Below are positions 26,294 to 33,953 of a DNA stretch of 64,000 nucleotides, in pieces (position 1 is the first letter of the stretch; every line of letters begins with the position of its first letter). Made by a program: the position numbers and the translations under genes. The DNA is from Limosilactobacillus reuteri subsp. reuteri (lineage in GTDB: Bacteria; Bacillota; Bacilli; Lactobacillales; Lactobacillaceae). The notes under the pieces are model-generated. The model did not search any database and was not told where the DNA came from. It saw only the letters and a program-made list of their open reading frames with translations. The stretch lies in assembly GCF_000016825.1 (NCBI RefSeq), contig NC_009513.1, forward strand, positions 379,501 to 443,500. The letters run 5' to 3'.

Positions 26294-28132
26294 ATGTGGC
26301 GCTATTTAAAACGTGTTTTAATCGGGAAACCGTTAAAAACCCTTGATGAAGGGCAAACACACTTAACTAAATTTAAAGCATTAGCCATGCTTTCTTCTGA
26401 CGCAATATCGTCAGTAGCATATGGACCAGAGCAAATTACAACTGTTCTGGTAACTTTATCTGCAGCAGCAATCTGGTATTCAATTCCGATTGCGGCAGTT
26501 GTGTTGGTCCTTTTGTTAGCTATCACGTTATCATACCAACAAATCATTCATGCCTATCCTAGTGGTGGTGGTGCTTATGTCGTTGCCACACGGAATTGGG
26601 GGAGTAATGGAGGATTATTTGCTGGAGGATCATTACTAGTTGACTATATGTTAACGGTGGCCGTTTCAACGACATCTGGAGTTGAAGCGATTACTTCGGC
26701 AGTTCCTGCTTTATATAAATTTTCAATTCCAATCGGGATCGTTATCGTCCTTTTAATCATGTTTATGAATTTACGGGGAATGAGTGAAAGTGCAAACTTC
26801 CTCACAATTCCGGTATATTTCTTTGTTATTATGATGATTGTGATGGTAGTATGGGGTGGTTATAATATTGCCACTGGTCATATTCATTACCGGGCAATTG
26901 TCGATTATGGAACACCGGTATCGGGAATGTCATTTGTTTTGCTTATTCGGGCATTCTCGGCTGGTTCATCATCCTTAACTGGGGTAGAAGCCGTAAGTAA
27001 TGCTGTTCCTAACTTTAATAAGCCTAAAGAAAAGAATGCATCAACTACCCTGGCAATTATGAGTGCTATTTTAGCGTTCTTCTTTATTGCCGTTATCTTC
27101 TTTAGCTTTTATCTGGGGGTAGTTCCTAATTCACGGACAACAATTCTCTCCCAAATGGCCGCGCAAATCTTTGGTGGACATGGGCTAGGTTTTTACTTGT
27201 TGCAACTTTCAACTGCAATGATTTTAGCAGTTGCTGCTAATACTGGTTTCTCAGCCTTTCCAATTCTTGCCTTTAATATGGCCAAAGATAAATATATGCC
27301 ACACGCATTCATGGATCGTGGTGATCGGTTAGGCTACTCTAACGGAATTATTTCCTTGGCGATTGGAGCAATTATTTTGATCTTGATCTTCCACGGTCAG
27401 ACTAATATGTTAATTCCACTTTATGCGGTGGGGGTATTTGTTCCATTTACTTTATCGCAATCTGGGATGATTATTCACTGGTTTAGAGAACGGGAAGGTT
27501 TTTGGTTAGGAAAAGCCTTTATTAACCTAGTAGGAGCCTTGATTTCATTTGTTCTTGTTATTTGTTTGTTCTGGCAACACTTTGCAAATGTTTGGCCATA
27601 CTTAATTATCATGCCGCTGCTTTTATGGATGTTCCATTCGATTCACCGGCACTATGTAAAAGTAGCCGCTCAATTGCGGGTTGCTGAAAAGACGAAAGTC
27701 CAATTACATGATTACGATGGCGCAACGGTGATTGTTTTAGTTGGTAATGTAACCCGAGTAACTCGTGGTGCAATTAATTACGCTCGGTCGATTGGTGATT
27801 ATGTTATTGCCATGCATGTTTCGTTTGATGAAAACCCAGGCAAAGAGCATAAAACAGCAAATGAATTTAAAGCTGAATATCCAGACGTCCGTTTTGTTGA
27901 TATTCACTCTTCGTACCGTTCAATCGCTAAACCAACATTACGTTTCGTTGATGTGATTGCCAAGCGGGCAGAAGCAAGAAATTATTCGACGACTGTTCTT
28001 GTTCCGCAATTTATTCCTAAGCATCCATGGCAATTGGCCTTGCATAATCAGACCAGTGTTCGTTTACGGGCGTTATTGAATTCCCGAGAGAACATTATTG
28101 TTGCTAGTTATAACTACCACCTTCAAGAATAG
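26294..28132 (+). CDS. kimA: KimA-type high-affinity potassium importer (APC superfamily)
   Basis: The 612-residue protein follows B. subtilis KimA (YdaO) along its whole length: LIGKPLKTLDEGQTHLTKFK, SSDAISSVAYGPEQI, YPSGGGAYVVA, GGSLLVDYMLTVAVS, VFVPFTLSQSGM, then a cytoplasmic domain after about residue 460 with LHDYDGATVIVLVGNVTR and VLVPQFIPKHPW. KimA drives proton-coupled K+ uptake as a dimer and is inhibited by c-di-AMP. AAAGGAGAAA precedes ATG. The 84-bp gap upstream is too short for a full c-di-AMP riboswitch, so control is probably at the protein level here. Confidence 0.85.
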   Translation: MWRYLKRVLIGKPLKTLDEGQTHLTKFKALAMLSSDAISSVAYGPEQITTVLVTLSAAAIWYSIPIAAVVLVLLLAITLSYQQIIHAYPSGGGAYVVATRNWGSNGGLFAGGSLLVDYMLTVAVSTTSGVEAITSAVPALYKFSIPIGIVIVLLIMFMNLRGMSESANFLTIPVYFFVIMMIVMVVWGGYNIATGHIHYRAIVDYGTPVSGMSFVLLIRAFSAGSSSLTGVEAVSNAVPNFNKPKEKNASTTLAIMSAILAFFFIAVIFFSFYLGVVPNSRTTILSQMAAQIFGGHGLGFYLLQLSTAMILAVAANTGFSAFPILAFNMAKDKYMPHAFMDRGDRLGYSNGIISLAIGAIILILIFHGQTNMLIPLYAVGVFVPFTLSQSGMIIHWFREREGFWLGKAFINLVGALISFVLVICLFWQHFANVWPYLIIMPLLLWMFHSIHRHYVKVAAQLRVAEKTKVQLHDYDGATVIVLVGNVTRVTRGAINYARSIGDYVIAMHVSFDENPGKEHKTANEFKAEYPDVRFVDIHSSYRSIAKPTLRFVDVIAKRAEARNYSTTVLVPQFIPKHPWQLALHNQTSVRLRALLNSRENIIVASYNYHLQE

Positions 28133-28158
28133 TTTATTAGAGAGAAAGTATTGATTTA

Positions 28159-28419
28159 ATGAATAAAAAGCAACTATTATGGGGACTTTTGTTTGCAATT
28201 GGCCTATTTATGGCAGCAAGTTATACCATTGATAATCGTGGCTTTCATTCTGGAATATACGGTATCATTGGCTGTGCTTTAATCTTAATTGCGTATGCAG
28301 GAATGAATTGGGAAAAACTGCAATCAAAAGATCGGCATACGAGAAAAATTTTATTGCTTTTAAGCAGTATTTTAGGGATTATCATTGTCCTTGATATTGC
28401 TGAAATAATTTTAGGATAA
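28159..28419 (+). CDS. small membrane protein, unknown function
   Basis: An 86-residue protein with three hydrophobic stretches (about residues 5-22, 30-50 and 64-84) separated by short charged loops. I do not recognise a family. AGAGAAAG lies upstream of ATG 28159, and the gene starts 26 bp after kimA and before a terminator, so it is co-transcribed with the potassium importer gene and might be an accessory; this is inferred from position only. Confidence 0.6.
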   Translation: MNKKQLLWGLLFAIGLFMAASYTIDNRGFHSGIYGIIGCALILIAYAGMNWEKLQSKDRHTRKILLLLSSILGIIIVLDIAEIILG

Positions 28420-28437
28420 TTAAATAAAGCTTATTGA

Positions 28438-28470
28438 AGAGATTAGGTGACATAAGCCTAGTCTCTTTTT
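28438..28470 (+). terminator. terminator of the kimA transcript
   Basis: AGAGATTAGG (28438-28447) pairs with CCTAGTCTCT (28457-28466), one G-U pair, with a T run. Confidence 0.8.
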
Positions 28471-28473
28471 ATA

Positions 28474-28523
28474 TTGACTAATAATCTAAATCATATTATC
28501 CTGTTTGTTAGTCGACTAACAAA
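28474..28523 (+). promoter_or_regulatory. promoter and palindromic operator of the marR-efflux operon
   Basis: TTGACT (28474-28479), 17 bases, TATCCT (28497-28502) forms a usable promoter. A perfect 20-bp palindrome, TTTGTTAGTCGACTAACAAA, occupies 28504-28523 across the expected start site, directly upstream of the MarR gene. It is the obvious operator for MarR autorepression. Confidence 0.7.
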
Positions 28524-28537
28524 AGGAGAGATAAAAA

Positions 28538-28948
28538 TTGCTAATAGGTCGTTTAGTAAAACAAGCTAACAATGCAATGAATCAAGAAATGAATGCATTC
28601 GCGCAACAGTATGGATTGACAGGGACGCAAATGTCGATTATTGATTTTTTAACGCATTTCCCGGGAAATAGTTGTGATCAACACCAGATTGAAAATGAAT
28701 TTGGAATAAAGAGATCAACCACTACTGTATTGCTTCAACGAATGGCAAAGAAAAATTTGATTGAACGCTATCCGTCACCAGAAGATCGCCGTCAAAAAAT
28801 CGTTACTCTTACTGCGGAAGGCCAAAAATTATCTTCAGATGTAAGTGCGTATATTACACAATACGAAGAGAAATTAAAAGCAGACTTTAGTGAACAAGAC
28901 ATTTCGAAAATAAAACGATTCTTATCAACGATGATAAAGGAGAAATGA
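28538..28948 (+). CDS. MarR-family transcriptional regulator
   Basis: A 136-residue winged-helix repressor. The HTH is around residues 47-75 (CDQHQIENEFGIKRSTTTVLLQ split over the recognition helix) with the wing ERYPSPEDRRQKIVTLT, typical of MarR. The start appears to be TTG 28538 after AAAGGAGAG. Its stop overlaps the start of the efflux pump gene by 4 bp (ATGA), so they are translationally coupled. The perfect palindrome just upstream is probably its own operator; ligand unknown. Confidence 0.88.
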   Translation: MLIGRLVKQANNAMNQEMNAFAQQYGLTGTQMSIIDFLTHFPGNSCDQHQIENEFGIKRSTTTVLLQRMAKKNLIERYPSPEDRRQKIVTLTAEGQKLSSDVSAYITQYEEKLKADFSEQDISKIKRFLSTMIKEK

Positions 28949-30333
28949 TGAATACGAATACTAAAAAAATTTCCGCAAAGGTTATTGCAGCGATTGTGGC
29001 AACTGGATTAATGTCATTTTGTGGGGTAATAGTTGAAACTTCAATGAATGTAACTTTTTCGATCCTAATGCGTGAATTTTCAATTACTACTAATCAGGTT
29101 CAATGGATGACTTCCATTTATTTGCTCTTGGTTGCAATCATTGTTCCCTTATCGGCAATTTTAAAAAGTTCTTACCGAACAAAGACACTTTTTACAGTTG
29201 CAAGCTTATTTTTTATTGGTGGAATAATTATTGATGCACTGGCACCGTCATTTTGGTTGCTTTTAGTTGGTCGTGCAATTCAGGGGATAGGGACTGGAAT
29301 TGCATTACCATTGATGTTTAATATCATTATGGAGCAAGTTCCAACAGGTAAAATTGGCTTCATGATGGGAATTGGTAATCTTATTACTGGAGTTGCCCCA
29401 GCGATTGGTCCTACTTTTGGTGGAATCATTGCCAGCAAGCTTAACTGGCGGTGGGTGTTTTATTTATTGATTCCACTTTTAATTATTTCATTTTTACTTG
29501 GTGAATGGGGAATTACCCAAAAATCACCAATTGAAAAGCAACAAATTGATATTTTTAGCATGTTAATGATTGTCTTCATGTTCTGTGGCTTTGTAACAGG
29601 ATTTAGTAACCTGGGAAGTCAACCATTCATGACCTTTTCAGTTGGTGGCGCATTGTTAATTGGAATCTTAGGAATGGGCCTTTTTGCTTGGCGTTCGTTA
29701 ATCCTAGAAGAACCAATTTTACAATTGCGATTGTTTAGAAATAAAAACTTTTCTGGGCATGTTCTTGGTTTCTTTTTAACCCAACTTATTTCTTTAGGGT
29801 TTGCGTTCCTTTTACCAAACTATATTCAATTGGTAAATGGTAATAGTGCAATGATAGCTGGCTTGATTGTCCTCCCAGCTGGTTTTGCTGGAGCGATATT
29901 TGCACCATTAGGAGGACGAATTTTAGATAAGTTTGGCGCTCGCAAGCCTATTTTGATTGGTACTTCATTATGTCTAATTGCACTTATTGCTTTTACAATC
30001 TATGGGCAGCATTTAACAAGTACATTTATTGCGCTTGTTTATATTCTCTATATGGGTGGAATGGGGATGTGCATGGGTTGCGTAATGACAAGTGCACTAA
30101 CTGTTATTGGTAAAGAAAAGCAATCACAAGGAAATGCAATTCTTAATACCCTTCAGCAATTTGCAGGGGCAATTGGTACTTCATTGGTAGCGATGATTGT
30201 AGCTGCTAATCAATCACACTTAAATGTTGTTCGTCGGGTCTCAACAGCAATTGGTACTCAAGAAGCCTTTGGTATGTTAACGGTTTTTTGTATTATAATT
30301 TGGATAAGTTACTATCGAAGTGTGAAAAAATAA
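28945..30333 (+). CDS. MFS drug/proton antiporter, DHA2 (EmrB/QacA) family
   Basis: A 462-residue transporter with about 14 hydrophobic segments. Motif C-like sequence GNLITGVAPAIGPTFGGII and the GRAIQGIGTGIALPL segment are typical of the 14-helix DHA2 multidrug exporters. Two adjacent ATGs (28945, 28948) follow AAAGGAGA. It is regulated with, and probably by, the overlapping MarR gene. Substrates cannot be inferred. Confidence 0.85.
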   Translation: MMNTNTKKISAKVIAAIVATGLMSFCGVIVETSMNVTFSILMREFSITTNQVQWMTSIYLLLVAIIVPLSAILKSSYRTKTLFTVASLFFIGGIIIDALAPSFWLLLVGRAIQGIGTGIALPLMFNIIMEQVPTGKIGFMMGIGNLITGVAPAIGPTFGGIIASKLNWRWVFYLLIPLLIISFLLGEWGITQKSPIEKQQIDIFSMLMIVFMFCGFVTGFSNLGSQPFMTFSVGGALLIGILGMGLFAWRSLILEEPILQLRLFRNKNFSGHVLGFFLTQLISLGFAFLLPNYIQLVNGNSAMIAGLIVLPAGFAGAIFAPLGGRILDKFGARKPILIGTSLCLIALIAFTIYGQHLTSTFIALVYILYMGGMGMCMGCVMTSALTVIGKEKQSQGNAILNTLQQFAGAIGTSLVAMIVAANQSHLNVVRRVSTAIGTQEAFGMLTVFCIIIWISYYRSVKK

Positions 30334-30337
30334 AATA

Positions 30338-30379
30338 TTAAAAAATTCAGGCTAGAAGATTCTAACCTGAATTTTTTAA
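30338..30379. terminator. bidirectional terminator between efflux gene and yigZ
   Basis: A 19-position stem with one mismatch (30338-30356 with 30361-30379), flanked by A and T runs, between convergent genes. It slightly overlaps the end of the yigZ gene. Confidence 0.75.
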
Positions 30380-31008
30380 TATGGAATTTCGTTAAAGCGC
30401 TGATCGCCTTCAGTTATTTGAAGCTGGTTGTTAAAACGATTAATGAGCTTCTCTTTGACATTTTTTAAGTCCGTTTCGTTTACATAAATACTGGTTTCAA
30501 CATTAACTCCATACTCTTCACCGGCGACCTCAAGATTATTTTCCTTGAGATAGTAAAGAAGCGGATCATGAAGAGCGTAGGTAACAGTGATTTTTAGAAT
30601 TGCTTGCTTAATCCGCTGGATAAGACCAGCTTGGTGGATTGCTTCAGTAGTCGTATTGCTATATGCCCGGATGAGGCCACCTGCGCCCAGCTTAATTCCA
30701 CCGAAATAACGGGTGACCACCGCTACGACATTATGGATCTTTGCTAGTTTAAGTGATTCAAGAATCGGAATTCCCGCAGTTCCACTTGGCTCGCCATTAT
30801 CACTTTCTCGTTGAATTTGGTCATTGTCACCAATCATATATGCGAAGCAATTATGAGTAGCTTTTTTGTTAACTGCTTGGATGCTGGCGATAAATTGTTG
30901 AGCTTCTTCTTCTGAGGAGACACGAGCAATCGAGCAAATAAATCGGGATTTTTTAATTGTTTGCTCATAAGTGGTGTTTTTAGCAATTGTTAAATATGGT
31001 TCTGTCAT
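30376..31008 (-). CDS. YigZ/IMPACT-family protein
   Basis: A 210-residue protein with the UPF0029 signature GTAGIPILESL, VTRYFGGIKLGAGGLIRAYS. In this family an N-terminal S5-like domain is followed by a ferredoxin-like C-terminal domain; a eukaryotic relative (IMPACT) affects translation control, while the bacterial role is unclear. AGGAAGTTTAAAA precedes the ATG on the minus strand. It is divergent from comFA, the usual neighbour in lactobacilli. Confidence 0.88.
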   Translation of the reverse strand: MTEPYLTIAKNTTYEQTIKKSRFICSIARVSSEEEAQQFIASIQAVNKKATHNCFAYMIGDNDQIQRESDNGEPSGTAGIPILESLKLAKIHNVVAVVTRYFGGIKLGAGGLIRAYSNTTTEAIHQAGLIQRIKQAILKITVTYALHDPLLYYLKENNLEVAGEEYGVNVETSIYVNETDLKNVKEKLINRFNNQLQITEGDQRFNEIPY

Positions 31009-31041
31009 TTTTAAACTTCCTTTGTGCTATTTTGATTAATT

Positions 31042-31049
31042 TACGTATA
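31042..31049 (+). promoter_or_regulatory. possible competence (SigH/ComX-type) -10 element of comFA
   Basis: TACGTATA differs by one base from the streptococcal/lactobacillar cin-box core TACGAATA and lies 20 bases before comFA. A vegetative TATATA overlaps it, so this is tentative. Confidence 0.3.
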
Positions 31050-31069
31050 TATAAAGTAGGAGGTGAATA

Positions 31070-32401
31070 ATGGATTTAGACAATTATTATGGGCGACGAG
31101 TCTTAGTTCCGCGTCATGAGTTGATACAATCAGGAATTCAAGAACTACCAACAATTAGAATCGATACTGCGAATATTAGATGTTATCGCTGCAATTATGT
31201 CACAGAAAAATCGCTAGGTGCTTTGCCACGAGGTGAGTTTTATTGTCCACATTGCATTAATCTTGGTCGTGTTTCAACGTTAAATAAATTTTATCATGTT
31301 CCAGAGCCAAATCAATTTACGGTTACCGAACCGGTGTTGACCTGGAAAGGAAAATTATCGCCTCTTCAGCAACAAGCTTCAGAAAAAATTTCCCAGGGAA
31401 TGGCTGATCATGTTCAGCAATTGTTATGGGCAGTTACAGGTGCCGGGAAGACTGAGATGATGTTTGCGGGGATCGCTGCAGCAATTAAACGTGGTGAAAG
31501 AATTGGAATAGCTTCTCCACGAGTAGATGTCTGTTTAGAATTATTTCCTCGTTTAAAAGCTGCTTTTGCTAATTGTGATATTGCTCTTTTGCATGGTCGA
31601 CAAGAATTACCTTATCATTATGCCCAACTGACTATTTGCACAACTCATCAATTGCTTCGTTTCTATCATGCTTTTGATAATTTAATTATTGATGAAGTAG
31701 ATGCCTTTCCGTATGCTGCTAATGCTTCGTTATTATATGCGACTAAGCAAGCAATAAAAGAGAACGGAGGGTGTCTTTACTTAACTGCGACCCCAGGTGA
31801 TGCTTTGCTGCGAGAAATTAAAAGTAAACGATTAGTTGTTAATTATTTGCCTCTTCGTTATCATGGGCATTTACTTCCACAAATAAAAGTTAGACTAGCT
31901 TTTGGATGGCGGCGACGTTTAGAAAGACAGCAATTACCCCCGCAAGTTATTCAACAGTTGCAGGAAACGCTAAGGGAAGGCCATCGCTTTTTGCTATTTA
32001 TTCCTCATATTGCAGATTTAGCATTGGTTGAAGCTGCATTACGGCATTCTTTTGCAACTTTCCGCTTTGCTACTGTTCATGCAAGTGATCCAGAACGATT
32101 AGAAAAAGTTCAAAAAATGCGTGATGGTGATTACGACTTTTTAGTCACGACTTCTATTCTTGAACGGGGGGTTACTTTTCCAGAAATTGATGTCTATGTT
32201 TTGGGTGCTGATGATCCAGTTTTTTCCTCCTCGGCATTAGTGCAAATTGCTGGTCGAGCTGGACGTGCGCAAAGTCGGCCAACTGGACGGGTTGTTTTTT
32301 GGATTAATTGTAATTGTCGACAAGTTAATCAAGCTATTTCTCAGGTGAAGTACTTGAATCGGAAAGGTCAAAGGTTGATAGATGGAGTGTCTTTTGTGTA
32401 A
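31070..32401 (+). CDS. comFA: ComFA, DNA-uptake ATP-dependent translocase/helicase
   Basis: A 443-residue DEAD/DEAH-like ATPase that pulls single-stranded DNA into the cytoplasm during transformation. It has an N-terminal four-cysteine zinc motif (CYRC ... CPHC, residues about 38-64), Walker A VTGAGKTEM, Walker B IIDEVDAFPY, TATPGD, and helicase motif VI QIAGRAGRAQSRP. AGGAGGTG precedes ATG 31070. It overlaps comFC by 20 bp. Presence of the gene does not show that the strain is naturally competent. Confidence 0.92.
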   Translation: MDLDNYYGRRVLVPRHELIQSGIQELPTIRIDTANIRCYRCNYVTEKSLGALPRGEFYCPHCINLGRVSTLNKFYHVPEPNQFTVTEPVLTWKGKLSPLQQQASEKISQGMADHVQQLLWAVTGAGKTEMMFAGIAAAIKRGERIGIASPRVDVCLELFPRLKAAFANCDIALLHGRQELPYHYAQLTICTTHQLLRFYHAFDNLIIDEVDAFPYAANASLLYATKQAIKENGGCLYLTATPGDALLREIKSKRLVVNYLPLRYHGHLLPQIKVRLAFGWRRRLERQQLPPQVIQQLQETLREGHRFLLFIPHIADLALVEAALRHSFATFRFATVHASDPERLEKVQKMRDGDYDFLVTTSILERGVTFPEIDVYVLGADDPVFSSSALVQIAGRAGRAQSRPTGRVVFWINCNCRQVNQAISQVKYLNRKGQRLIDGVSFV

Positions 32402-33062
32402 TAAAAGAATATCTTTCCAGCTAAGTTTGAAAGATATTTTTAGCTTTCGCGAAATTATCATGCCTGTACTATGTGCTAAATGTAAGGAAAGTTTTGTGCG
32501 CTGGGATGATCACGGATGTGCAGGATGTGGTAGAAACAATACTGGTAAAAATAGTTCCTTATGTGCAGACTGTCAGACTTGGAAGAAACTTTACGGTTGG
32601 TACTTGCATCATCGAGGATTATATCGGTATAACGAGGCGATGAAAGAATATATGCAACGTTATAAATTTAATGGCGATTATCGTTTGCGAGAGGTGTTTC
32701 AGCGTGAACTTAGCAAAGTGGTTAATGAACAGAAAGCAGATTTAATTGTCCCGATTCCAGTAACGTCGACAACGATGCAAACGCGCGGCTTTAATCAAGT
32801 TGTTGGTCTACTACGAGAAGTACCTTACCAATCAATCTTAGGAACTAGGGCAAGTTCAAAAGTAGCGCAATCAAGCAAGACAAAAGAAGAAAGACTTACA
32901 ACTAAGCAACCATTTATACTTAAATCTCCAGAAGAAGTAATTAATAAACGGATCCTTTTAGTTGATGATGTCTATACTACAGGAAGGACGTTGTACCATG
33001 CAGCAGTACTTTTTAAACAAGCCGGCTGTAAAGAGATTGGTAGCGTTTCACTAGCACGTTAA
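32382..33062 (+). CDS. comFC: ComFC, phosphoribosyltransferase-like competence protein
   Basis: A 226-residue protein with an N-terminal zinc-ribbon region (MECLLC ... CAKC, CAGC ... CADC) and a PRTase domain with the PRPP-binding motif RILLVDDVYTTGRTL near residues 188-202. It works with ComFA in transformation. It starts inside comFA. The following 130 bp hold the hpf promoter and leader. Confidence 0.92.
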   Translation: MECLLCNKRISFQLSLKDIFSFREIIMPVLCAKCKESFVRWDDHGCAGCGRNNTGKNSSLCADCQTWKKLYGWYLHHRGLYRYNEAMKEYMQRYKFNGDYRLREVFQRELSKVVNEQKADLIVPIPVTSTTMQTRGFNQVVGLLREVPYQSILGTRASSKVAQSSKTKEERLTTKQPFILKSPEEVINKRILLVDDVYTTGRTLYHAAVLFKQAGCKEIGSVSLAR

Positions 33063-33090
33063 ATTCTTATTAAGATGCATTAATAAAGTT

Positions 33091-33119
33091 TGTTAATTAA
33101 CACAAACTAATCTATAATA
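33091..33119 (+). promoter_or_regulatory. hpf promoter
   Basis: TTGTTA (33091-33096), 17 bases, TATAAT (33114-33119). The perfect -10 fits a strongly expressed gene. Confidence 0.7.
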
Positions 33120-33127
33120 AAAATAGG

Positions 33128-33174
33128 ATATGAGAAGAGTGGTCCTTCTGATATCAGATCAAGCAATTGCTTGG
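33128..33174 (+). promoter_or_regulatory. two hairpins in the hpf 5' leader
   Basis: GATATGAGAAG (33128-33138) pairs at 10 of 11 positions with CTTCTGATATC (33146-33156). It is followed by the perfect palindrome CAAGCAATTGCTTG (33161-33174), which ends six bases before the AAGGAGAG ribosome site. No U run follows, so they are not terminators. Confidence 0.5.
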
Positions 33175-33193
33175 CTGAAAGGAGAGAAGTACA

Positions 33194-33742
33194 ATGTTAA
33201 AGTTCAATATTCGTGGTGAAAATGTCGAAGTTACTGAGTCAATTCGTGATTACGTTGTAAAGCGAATCAGCAAGCTTCAAAAGTTCTTTGAAGATAGTGT
33301 TGAAGCTACCGCCCACGTGAACTTAAAAGTTTATCCAAACCGGACGTATAAGGTTGAAGTAACAATTCCACTTCCATACCTAACGTTGCGGGCAGAAGAG
33401 ACTTCTAATGATATGTATGGAAGTATTGACTTAGTTACTGATAAGCTTGAACGGCAAATCCGGAAGTACAAGACGAAGGTTAACCGTAAGTCACGTGAAA
33501 AGGGTTTAAAGAACCTTGAATTCATCCCATCTGATAATGATGGAACAGATGGACAAGATGATGAATTAAAGATTGTACGGACGAAGCAAGTTTCATTAAA
33601 GCCAATGGATCCTGAAGAAGCTGTCCTTCAAATGGATATGCTTGGACACAATTTCTTTATCTTCCAAGATGCTGAAACTAATGGTACAAGCATTGTTTAC
33701 CGTCGTAATGATGGTCGTTATGGCTTGATTGAAGCTGAATAG
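33194..33742 (+). CDS. hpf: ribosome hibernation-promoting factor, long form
   Basis: A 182-residue long-form HPF that joins 70S ribosomes into inactive 100S dimers in stationary phase. Residues 1-100 form the S30AE beta-alpha domain (MLKFNIRGENVEVTESIRDY). After a charged linker, the C-terminal dimerisation domain carries KPMDPEEAVLQMDMLGHNF. GAAAGGAGAG precedes ATG 33194. The gene is monocistronic between comFC and secA. Confidence 0.95.
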   Translation: MLKFNIRGENVEVTESIRDYVVKRISKLQKFFEDSVEATAHVNLKVYPNRTYKVEVTIPLPYLTLRAEETSNDMYGSIDLVTDKLERQIRKYKTKVNRKSREKGLKNLEFIPSDNDGTDGQDDELKIVRTKQVSLKPMDPEEAVLQMDMLGHNFFIFQDAETNGTSIVYRRNDGRYGLIEAE

Positions 33743-33759
33743 TCAATGCCAATATGAAG

Positions 33760-33790
33760 AGCGCGGATGAGAAATCATTGGCGCTTTTTG
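33760..33790 (+). terminator. hpf terminator (short)
   Basis: AGCGC (33760-33764) pairs with GCGCT (33781-33785), followed by TTTTT. A competing pairing (GCCAAT 33748 with ATTGGC 33777) is also possible. Confidence 0.5.
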
Positions 33791-33953
33791 TATCTTATAA
33801 CTTATAGCCACCTTGTAATATCCATACTAATAATTTTTATTTATACCATGAACGTGGTAAAATATTATGGTTAGAGTAAAAAAATATAATTGGCTTGAGT
33901 AGTACTTTTTTATTGATTTTGGACTTAAGCCAGAAAGTAGGAAGGACGCTTTT

